The position numbers were made by a program, and so were the translations under genes. 64,000 nt of DNA from contig CM065300.1 of assembly GCA_032871835.1 (NCBI GenBank), forward strand, positions 4,717,768 through 4,781,767, read 5' to 3'. The notes beneath the pieces were generated by a model. It ran no database searches and was not told the DNA's origin. It worked only from the letters and a program-made list of their open reading frames with translations. Shown in pieces: positions 55,232-64,000 of the stretch; the stretch's first letter is position 1; each line of letters opens with the position of its first letter. The stretch comes from Dipteronia dyeriana. Its lineage: Eukaryota; Streptophyta; Magnoliopsida; Sapindales; Sapindaceae.

Positions 55232-57125
55232 TAGAGGTGGGCACTAGGTTCGGAACCGAACCGAACCAAAAAAAGGGTGTTTGGTTCGGTTCACGGAATC
55301 AATTCGGTTTAAACCGGTTTAAAAAATTAAAAACCGAAAAGTTTTCGGTTCAAACCGGTTTGATTTTTCAAAACCGGTTTAAACCAATTAAACCGCCTAT
55401 AAAACTAAAAAAAAAACCCTAACCTTTTCTAACCTATTCTACTTCCTTCTCTTCTATTTTTTTTCTCTCTACACCCCTACACTTATCTGTTCTCACCAGT
55501 CACCGATCTGCTCTCAACATCTATCTACATCGATCAACAACACCAACCTTCTTTCTCTCTACATTAATCAAAAACCCCAACCTTCTTTCTCTCTACATCG
55601 ATCTACATACCTACCCCTCTTTCTCTCAACATCGATCAACAACCCTAACCTTTTCTTCCCAACACCGATATGCTCTCTTCTCAGAAACACAGATCAACAT
55701 CGACTATCTTCGACCCAACATCGATCCACTCAACATCGATCTGATCTGCTCTGCATCGATCTACTCTCATCTGCCTAAGGTTTGTCGATCACTTTCTCTT
55801 CTTATTTTTCTAATTTTCTTGTTCTTTCTCTAATTTTCTTGTTGTCTTCTTCTTGTTGTCTTCTCGTTTGATATGTTATCCTTCATCTCCAGCCAAAGCT
55901 TCACCGATCTACTTCTTCTTCAACTCGCCCAATTTGCTTCTTCTTCAGCTCACCGGATCTGTTTTTCTTGATTGATTTGGTTAACAAAGGTTAGCCTTGA
56001 TCTCTCTTTAGTTTCAGTTCTGTTTCAGTCTCTATTGTTGTCTTTGTTTTGTTTTTGTTTATATTTTCTAGAGTGTTTAGTTGGGATTGAACTATTAGCT
56101 AGGTTTATTATCTAATTTCAATTTCTACTGCTAATCTGATTGTATGCTTGGTTAATTTATTCCGTTTTAATCATCTTGTCATATATATTATGCCCTCTTC
56201 ACGGTTTTTGTTCCCAAATTTAAATCTAAAAGATGTTATAGTAATTTTTATTCTATCAGTATATATAGCCTTTCTTTTGATCCCAGTTAGGATGCATGGC
56301 TGCTCTATTTATTGATTTTGCTCTATTTTTTTGATGTTTTAGCTACTTTGTTCTTAGGGTTTTGGCTCTCTTGCATTCTTTTCATTTTTGGGCCTCCCCT
56401 GGTGGTTGTTGTTATGGTTTTAGACTCGTGCTGTTCTTACGCTATTTGATTAATATAATTTGCAGTTAAAAAAATAGTACATATGGCCAAGCTATTTGAT
56501 TAATATAATTATGATGTCCACTCTATATCTATCATCATGATACTAATACTTGAAGAATCTTGAATCTTTAGGTCAGACCTTGTTGCAATCTTGGAATGAG
56601 GTAGAAATTTTTGAAGATACTTGAAGATTCTTGAATCTTTTGATTTAGAGTTTGGATTACTTATTTTTGTTGACTAGTTGTAAATTTTAATTTAGAATTA
56701 TTTTATTTGTAATTATAATTTGAAGTTTGGGTTATTTATTTTTGAAGGTATTATTATGTTATGCACTTCTGTTATGAACTTATATTTTGTAGAATAGTTG
56801 TTTGGGATGTATTAAAATGTTTTTTTTTTTTGAATGTATTTACTAGTTGTTTAGGTAGTTTGATTTGGGGTGTTTTTTGGCTTTGGGCTATTCAAATGGC
56901 AACAATTAGTATCTAAAAACCCATTAAGCCCATCAAGCCCATTATGCCAAAAACCGAAATGAATTGAATCGAACCAAACCGGTTAAAATTAGTTCGTTTC
57001 AGTTCGGTTACTATATCTTATTCGGTTTAAACCGGTTTAAATTTGGGTGAACCGAAATATTTTCGGTTCAGTTCTGTTTTATCTAAAACCGAACCCCGAA
57101 CCGAACCGAACCTCGTCCACCCCAA
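55232..57125. mobile_element. hAT element, 1.9 kb, 8-bp duplication GTGAGATA
   Basis: GTGAGATA flanks at 55224-55231 and 57126-57133; the intact LecRK has GTGAGATATAACATAGCC once. The left end TAGAGGTGGGCACTAGG pairs with the right end read inward TTGGGGTGGACGAGG. AACCGGTTT and GGTTCGG subterminal repeats are on both sides. Inside are a CT-rich stretch with ATCGATCAACA-type words (55440-55780) that looks like an untranslated leader with an intron start, and no transposase. It belongs to the same end-type as 12635-13153 and 46162-48410. Confidence 0.92.
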
Positions 57126-57747
57126 GTGAGATATAACATAACCCTCGGGTTGACCTCTGTGTTGCTTTATTTCCACAAAGATTGGGAACAAGGTGTTGTG
57201 CATAGGGATATCAAATCGAGCAATGTAATGCTGGATTCAAATTTCAATGCCAAGTTTGAAGATTTTGGTCTGGCCAGGCTTATGGATAATGAGTTAGGCC
57301 TCAAGACTACATATTTAGCAGGAACATTTGGCTACATGGCGCCAGAGTATATTAGCACCGGCAAGGCCAGTAAAGGATCTAGTGTTTATAGCTTCGGGGT
57401 GGTAGCTTTGGAAATTGCATGTGGAACCCAAAAATGTAGAATCTCATGTATCACTAGTAACTTGGGTTTGGGAGGCATCTGGAAATGGAAGGCTAGTTGA
57501 CGTGGCTGATGAAAAATTGGGATGCGATTTTGACTTGTCAGAATTAGAGTGTTTGATGATGGTTGGACTTTGGTGTGCTCATCCATATCATAATCTAAGA
57601 CCATCTATGAGACAAGTTTTACAGGTTCTTAATTTTTAATTGGCTTTGCCAAATCTTCCACAAAAGATGCCTGTTCCTAGATTTGATCTGCCTACTTCTT
57701 CAACTAGCTCAACTGAGCCCTTATTGTTGTCCTCTTCCACTGTCTGA

Positions 57748-59134
57748 CTTGTTAATTACTTGGTCATTATTATTTTTTGGACTACTTGAATTTAACGATT
57801 CACGGAAGTAGTACACAACTCAAACCTACTATCTTCATTGGTGTAGGTGAAATATGTATATCACTTAATCACCCTGTCTTATCGACTTGTTAAATTAGTT
57901 TGGATGTGTGGATTTGTACATTATTAGGTCTTGTTTTGTCGGAATAAATGCTATAATTGTTTCATCCTATCATCTAGATAACTTGTTCTAATGTTTTGAT
58001 CATATCCTAAAATTCACACTTTATCCTAGTAGGCTCATTCAATAAATTTGCTTCCTATTAAATACTTTGAAAGACTTTTTCTTTTCTTTTCTTTTTAATA
58101 TAAATAATTTTATATTAGAAGAAAAACATATAACTTTTAAAAAACATCAACCACCAAACATACGTTTCATTTCCAAATAAGATTACACTCATTCTTAACA
58201 AATTTCATAAATAAAATAACATTTAAAATAAATAAACATTTTCATTAAAAAAAACATATAGACATTAACAATGTGTAACAAAGAAAAAAACTTAGAAATA
58301 ATATAAAACAACTCTCCATCAGTCGTTATCAAACTACCCGTATATGGGTCTTGTTCAACAATTATATACAGTCTTTTTGTTAGTAATTAGAATTAATTTT
58401 GGGTAGATTTTTATATTTATTATCATATTTTCATAGAGACATGTAAATGTTAATATTATTGTCGGTTTGATATATTTATTCTAAAGAAAATATATAACTT
58501 CTGAATAGTTATAAAAAAACAAATAAACTTTTGACTAATTCTTAAAAATAATTAGATACTTAATTGTCTTTATAATGTAAAATATAATTAAAAAAACAAA
58601 TAATTTTTTTTTTCATCAAGTTTAATTAATGATGATTTTATTTTTTATTATTTTGAAAAAAAAAAGTTACTGACATGAGAAATAATTATAATTTTACTAA
58701 AACAAAGTATTTATTACATTAAAAAGTTGATGAAAGTTTATAAGTATTTAAGAAAGTCCATGTCTTTTGAAATTAAAGCTTATGAAAGTCTTTTAAAATA
58801 AAAAGTTATGATTTTTTTTTATAATTTTATAAAGCCTGCAAAAGTTCATAAAATCTACCAAAGTCATCATCTTAAAAAAGTGTTTAAAAGTCTTTTGAAA
58901 TCCTAATTGAATTTACACTCCTTAAATTCTCTTTATAATTCTCTTTGTTTGTGATTGGTTTTTCTTCAAAATAAATAAATAAATAAATCTTGTGAACATA
59001 TCTATTTTCTAATTAATTTATTGCAACCCGTTTTACATAATATGATAATAACATTACAAAATAGTTAATTACCAATTATGAGATATTCTTCCTCATAATC
59101 TATTTTTTCACCCTTTGTTTTACAAATAAATAAA
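57748..59134. other. LecRK pseudogene 3' flank (copy B)
   Basis: AT-rich and colinear with 35178-36450 of copy A. No gene is supported. Confidence 0.55.
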
Positions 59135-59929
59135 GGGTAAATTGCACTAACTTAAACCGAAAGAAATACTATAATTAAACAGACTTACCCTTGACCTGTT
59201 GTTGACCACCGTTAGTCGACCACGGAAAATGAGAAAGGTCATTTTTCCCCTTTGACTTTTATTTGGATGATAAAAAAAACACCAATTAAAAAAAAAATAT
59301 TGTTGATCCCAGATCTCCATCGAATGAATTCTTCATCAAATCAAACACAAATTTAACTTTTCCAATCTCATATCAATCTTTATATAGAATCAAACACATA
59401 TCAAACTTTTACAACCTCAAACAAAAATCCATCTGCTAATCAAGCAAATAAATAAATTAACACAAAAAAAGAAAAAAAAACGGATTATTTTCCTTCTGGA
59501 AACACAAATGTGGAAATTGTGAGATATGTCACCTTTTTTTATATGTGTTGCAGTGATGTCACTGTTTTAATAACTTAAGTTTAAAAGACACCAATTATGG
59601 TAACTACCCGCATTGCCATTAAATAATCTATTTTTTAATCTCATTGCGTTTCCATCTACACTTTGAAAACGATAACTCCTCTCTCTCTCCAAAAAACTTG
59701 TCTCTCTCCAGATTCTGCACAGGAAGATAACCTATATTTGTGATCTTCAATTATATTTTTTCGTGTGGTTTAACAATGTATTCATTCGTTATGATTTGTT
59801 GTTCAGTCTTTGTATGAACATGTACATGTATGAACATTTTATTTTTCAAAGGACCGAGCATTTTATTTTTTAAAATAAAATTTAGTTAAATCGAGCATAT
59901 TTGTAGCCAAATCGAGCTCTTTTTTTTAA

Positions 59930-60980
59930 TATGATCGAACTTATTTTTAAAAGAATCGAGCATATTTTTGAAAGAATCGAAAGAATCGAGCATTTTTTTG
60001 AAAGAATCGAAAGAATCGAGCATTTTTTTGAAAGAATCGAAAGAATCGAGCATTTTTTTGAAAGAATTGAAAGAATCGAGCATTTGTCAAAGGATCAAGA
60101 AATTTTCAAATGATCGAGATTTGTTTTCAAAGGATGAAGAATATCTTTCAAAAGATCGAGAAATTTTTTCAAAGGATCGATATTTTTTTCAAATGATCGA
60201 ATCGAGAATATTTTTCAAAGGATATAGATTTTTTTTCAAAGGATATAGATTTTTTTTCAAATGATCGAGAATATTTTTTAAAGGATCGAGAAATTTTATC
60301 AAATGATCGAGAAGATTTTTCAAAGGATCGAGATTTTTTTCAAAGGATCGATACTATTTTTCAAGGGATCGAGAAAGTTTTTCAAAGGATCGAGATTTTT
60401 TTCAAATGATCAAATCGAGAATATTTTTCAAAGGATAAGGATCGATAATATCTTTTAAAGGATCGAGAATTTTTGTCAAATGATCGAGAAGATTTTTCAA
60501 ATGATCGATATTTTTTTCAAACGATCGATATTTTTTTCAAACGATCGAGAATATTTTTCAAATGATCGAGATTTTTTTTCAAATGATCTAGAATATTTTT
60601 TAAAGGATCGAGATTTTTTGTCAAATGATCGAGAAGATTTTTCAAATGATCGAGATTTTTTTCAAATGATCGAGAATATTTTTCAAAGGATCGAGATTTT
60701 TTTCAAAGGATCGAGATTTTTTTTCAAAGGATCGAGATTTTTTTTAAAGGATCAAGAATATTTTTCAAAGGATCGAGATTTTTTTTCAAATGAACGAGAT
60801 TTTTTTTCAAATGAAAGAGATTTTTTTTCAAGGATCGATATTTTTTTTTCAAAGAATCGAGATTTTGTTTTAGAAAATTAGATTTAGTTAAATCGAGTAT
60901 ATATATAGCGAATTCGAGCATATATTAGAAAGAATCGATGATTTTTTTTTCAAAGAATCAAACATATTTTTCAAAGGATC
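59930..60980 (+). repeat. GATCGAG minisatellite, about 1 kb
   Basis: 59955-60080 has about four near-perfect copies of a 30-bp unit (GAATCGAGCATTTTTTTGAA + AGAATCGAAA). From 60085 a looser 20-23-bp unit, TTTCAAAGGATCGAGATTTT, repeats some 35 times with T-run length changes. The open frames across it are products of the repeat period and not evidence of a gene. Confidence 0.9.
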
Positions 60981-61010
60981 GAGAATATTTTTTTTGAAGT
61001 ACTGATCAGA

Positions 61011-61100
61011 AAAAAAAAAGCTCTGGGGGCGCTGCCCCTTGCCCCTCCGCGAGCTGACCGGGTAGCTTGACGACCGTGAGCTCCCCCGAATGCGTCTGCC
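61011..61100. other. Short GC-rich fragment inside the MULE
   Basis: About 80 bases (GCTCTGGGGGCGCTGCCCCT ... GAATGCGTCTGCCTAGC) stand out by GC content from very AT-rich surroundings. This could be a captured host fragment or part of a nested element. I do not recognise a source. Confidence 0.35.
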
Positions 61101-62067
61101 TAGCACTTGAGTTTCAATGAAATTTTTTCTCTCTAGTTCATAATTCTCACTGTAAAAAATGAATGAAAGATTCTGATGGAACAACTATTGGGGGGTATTT
61201 TTGTCTGTTCACCATAATAGGTGCATTTTAAACATAAGTTATTAAAGCAGTGACAGTGTTGAAACGTCACCTCCAAAAAGTGTTATTTATTTTTTGACCC
61301 CAACACAAATTTATCTTTTTCAATCTCGTATCAATCTTTTATAGTATCAAACACAGATCAAACTTCTGCAATCTCAAACAAAAATCCATCTGCTAATCAA
61401 GCAAATAAATAAATTAACAAAAAAAAAACTTTCCATATTATTTTTCTTCTGGAAATGATTCCATCATCAAATCAAACACAAATTCATCTTTTACAATCTC
61501 AAACACAAATCAATCGTCTACAATAGCACATTATCAAACACAAAATCAACTTTCTATAGTCTCAAACAAAAATCTATTTGCTATAATCTCAAACTAATAA
61601 AAAAAATTAACAAAAAAAAAAACATTCCAGGTTTATTTTCTTATGTAAATCAATTCTTCATAAACTCAAACACAATTCCATCTTCTTCAATGTGAAACAG
61701 AAACCAATCTTGTACAATCTCAAACTTGGTGGAGTAGTATATTACAAAAATAAAAAATAAAAAGAAAAATTTGGAAAAAAAGAAAAGAAAAAATGAAGGA
61801 GCAAATCTAAGATGTCACTCCATCTCTTGGATGGAATCGCCTACATCGCTCCATCTCTGTGATTGGAAGATGGAGAGACTGCCGATGAAGATCATGAACT
61901 TAAAAAGGAGTTGATGCGACCATTGATTTCTTCGAGTCTCTCCCTGTAAAATTATTTACAATATCTCATAGCTCAATCTTCGCTGGAAAGATCTCCTTCT
62001 TTGTTTAACTATGTTTAAAATGATTTAGGAAATCTTTCAAAAAAAAAACCTCGATTTAGAACTCTTT

Positions 62068-63036
62068 GGGGCCGTTTGGTATGAGGTAATCAAAATAATG
62101 TGATTCCTAGACAAATAAAACCTAGCAATGTGATTCATGATAAACTTGTACACGTGTGTTTGGTTGTGTATGGGAATATTATGTAAGATTCCTGGAAATA
62201 TCAAGTAACAATGTTTGGTTGTACATGAGAATTTTTTTATTTTTTTATTTTTTTATTAAAAACTAAATAAATAAATAAAGTCAAGTCGTTATCATCAAAA
62301 TGGATATGGTCTCTCTAGATCTTTCCATCTCTCTCTCTCGCCTCCTTTCTTTCCATCTCTCTCCAGGTCGTCTCCATTATTCTCCACGTCGTCGTCATCG
62401 TCACCGCCACCATCGAAGCTCGCCGTCGTGTCGTCGACTTCATCGAAGCTCGCTGTTGCCGTCTTCATCTTTAATCTTTGTCGTCGCCTTCATCGAAGCT
62501 CGATGTGGTGTCGTCGTCGAAGCTCGTCATTGTCTTCGTCGAAGTTCGTTGTTGTTGTCTCCGTTCGCCGTCATCATCTTCGTCGAACATCGCCATCGCC
62601 ATCGTCATCATAAAAAAAAAATACTTGCTGCATTTTTTTTTTCCTTTTTGTGTTGGTGATGATGTTTGAGATGTTGATTTGATAATGATTTAATACAAGA
62701 TTATTTGTGAGTTATGATTGTGTTTTGATTAGGGATTTTAGAAAAGAAATTGATGATTTTTGGTATTATTGTTGAGAAGCAACATGAAGAACAGAGAATA
62801 AGAAAGTAAAATAAAAATATATTTTTTAATGATGGTGGGTCCCACAGTTGGAATCATATGGAGGTAATCTGAAACACACCTATTTTGATGGGAATCACAT
62901 TACCCATCTGGAGGGTAATGTAATTCCCATGTGATTCACTTTTCCGGAAGAAAAAAAACTCAAACCGACTACCAATCATGAAAATGCTTTGAGATTCTCA
63001 TTCCCATGTAAAGATGCCACTATACCAAACGACCCC
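62068..63036. mobile_element. MITE with GGGGCCGTTTGGTAT ends, nested in the MULE
   Basis: The left end GGGGCCGTTTGGTATGAGG pairs with the right end read inward GGGGTCGTTTGGTATAG. Subterminal blocks with GTGATTCC / GGAATCACAT are also inverted. Flanking trinucleotides are TTT and TTA, so a PIF/Harbinger-type 3-bp duplication is possible but imperfect. The TCGTC-rich middle (62300-62620) gives Arg/Ser-rich open frames of no coding meaning. Confidence 0.7.
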
Positions 63037-63450
63037 TTACGGTTTTAGTTTTTATTTTTATTTTTTATATATATATAAAAATCATGTTTAAAAACATCAC
63101 ACAGATGGAAAGATATTTTCCCTAGTTGTCTTATTTTACATTTAATTAGTTTTTTAGTTTTAATTAATTTTAATTTTTTTTATGATGACGTGGCAAGTTG
63201 TGATTGGATAAATAAATTTCTTATTTCATTTATTTATAATACTGTCCTGACTAACGGTAGTCAACCATTGACTACAGTCAGTCAACTGGTCAAGGGTGTG
63301 TTTACGTTATTATGGAAACTTTTCTAATTATAGTGTAATTATATATATAATCAGGTTAAGTTATTGTAATTTGCCCATAAATAAAATAAATAAATAAATA
63401 AAACTGAAAATGTTAATGTAAGGAAGATAGAAATGCAACTTGCCTCCATA

Positions 63451-64000
63451 TGTAGTAAATTAAATTGTCAAGGCATATATACAACTTGTTGAAAGCCACC
63501 CTCAGTCGATGAATCCCTAATGGATCACAAAAATAAAAATAAAATAATAATCCTGATAATACTACTACTACTAATAATAATAATGTTTATAAAAACAATT
63601 TGTCACCGCTCCAAGGGCATAGTGAAAAACTTAGATCTATAGAAACGAAGAACAAGAAATTTCAGAGAAAGTAATTGAATTTAGAAGACCATTTTTTGAT
63701 TTTCCATTGAATAAGTAAAGTTACAAAGAGAGTCTATTTATAGGCAGTTGTACAATTCTAACAAGAGCCCTGATCATTCAGGTAATCACTAAAGATCAGA
63801 CGGTGAGGATTATGTCTTCAGGTCAAGCGATTCTTACCAACTAATTATCTTTGACTTTTCCAAAACAGAATTGCTGACATAGCACTGTTCAGTCATCGGT
63901 TCTACTTTCATGTAGAACTCCGATCAATTTCAAGCTTTAACACATAATTCATACTGTTAAAGAATAAATTTGAAGTATTAATAAGTTAACGGTTCGAATT
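63451..64000. other. Window end: AT-rich DNA, possible LTR start
   Basis: No open frame of note. 63650-63780 (for example GAGAGTCTATTTATAGGCAG read on the plus strand) has the look of an LTR promoter region on the minus strand as seen in copia elements, but no LTR border or second copy is in view. An ACT/AAT trinucleotide run lies at 63560-63585. Confidence 0.25.

Larger units (their letters stand above)
49709..57747 (+). pseudogene. LecRK pseudogene, split by two hAT elements
   Basis: It is colinear with the intact gene at 33165-35177. Lesions, in order: a 50-bp deletion just after the ATG region (signal peptide part lost, frame shifted); TAG at 49926-49928 where the intact gene has CAG; small deletions in the lectin domain near 49970 and 50030; a 1-bp loss near 50276; a 4.2-kb hAT insertion at 50643; TGA at 54960-54962 in the kinase glycine loop; a 1.9-kb hAT insertion at 55232; Gly to Glu before DFG; a 14-bp deletion near 57425 between short direct repeats; and a stop near 57640. 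The gene cannot make a receptor. Many lesions are independent, so loss is old. Confidence 0.95.
59135..63376. mobile_element. Mutator-like element (MULE), 4.2 kb, non-autonomous
   Basis: The left end GGGTAAATTGCACTAACTTA and the right end read inward GGGCAAATTACAATAACTTA are inverted repeats. ATAAATAAA flanks at 59126-59134 and 63377-63385, a 9-bp target duplication typical of Mutator, although the motif is simple. Copy A lacks the element at the same place (about 36455). No MURA transposase was found. The interior holds a minisatellite, a GC-rich fragment and a nested MITE. Confidence 0.82.
42652..63450 (+). repeat. Segmental duplication, copy B (LecRK dead, swollen by transposons)
   Basis: This region is colinear with 29945-36510 after removal of the insertions listed separately (42802-44662, 46162-48410, 50643-54804, 55232-57125, 59135-63376). 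The end of the match is near 63440 (AATGTTAATGTAAGGAAGAT). A further small partial copy of the LecRK upstream region lies inside it (see findings). Confidence 0.85.

Noticed and set aside
59931..60264. Coiled-coil-like open frames with ERIERIEHFF repeats
   Set aside because: They arise from a 30-bp minisatellite whose period is a multiple of three; both strands are open and no start context or flanking gene exists.
62300..62659. 119-residue Arg/Ser/His-rich open frame resembling an SR protein
   Set aside because: It is produced by a TCGTC-type low-complexity tract inside a nested MITE; two other frames are open over the same tract with equally biased composition.

Overview
The window is nuclear DNA from a flowering plant, most likely a eudicot. 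Evidence: multi-exon genes with GT-AG introns, plant-specific families (mTERF, ISWI of the CHR11/CHR17 type, L-type lectin receptor kinase, class 3 lipase), AT-rich intergenic DNA, and many plant-type transposons. The species cannot be named from the sequence.

Layout. 0.85-2.06 kb: an mTERF gene (+) broken by one apparent 1-bp deletion. 3.33-11.45 kb: a complete 25-exon ISWI chromatin-remodelling ATPase (-), whose exons sum to exactly 1,071 codons including the stop. 12.2-23.4 kb: a transposon-rich block. It holds a three-unit repeat array cut by two hAT-like elements and a solo LTR, a 3.5-kb hAT element with a decayed BED-type transposase, PIF/Harbinger-like elements, and reverse-transcriptase-like RNase H debris. 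23.95-27.37 kb: a complete 10-exon secreted class 3 lipase (+). 28.69-28.89 kb: a possible two-exon 32-residue peptide gene. 29.07-29.90 kb: a two-exon gene (-) for an N-myristoylation-type MGCGKSK protein.

From about 29.95 kb to 63.45 kb lies a tandem segmental duplication. Copy A (29.95-36.51 kb) carries an intact intronless LecRK of about 670 aa. Copy B (42.65-63.45 kb) carries a dead LecRK paralogue and has grown from about 6.6 to about 20.8 kb by transposon insertion. The insertions are a hAT element containing a PIF/Harbinger element, a hAT within a hAT, a zf-MYM/TTF-type hAT and a second hAT inside the LecRK pseudogene, and a 4.2-kb Mutator-like element near the end. A decayed Ty1/copia retrotransposon (37.04-42.61 kb, 632-bp LTRs, 5-bp target duplication) lies between the copies. 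Because the copies are paralogous, several insertions have an uninterrupted counterpart in the same window, so insertion boundaries and target duplications can be read directly.

The genes do not form a shared pathway; this is an ordinary plant gene neighbourhood. I found no convincing new biological system. The points most worth a second look are the LecRK duplication and decay, the nested transposon record, a duplicated LTR-PBS segment in the copia element, a minisatellite inside the MULE, an intronic hairpin, and the small peptide gene.
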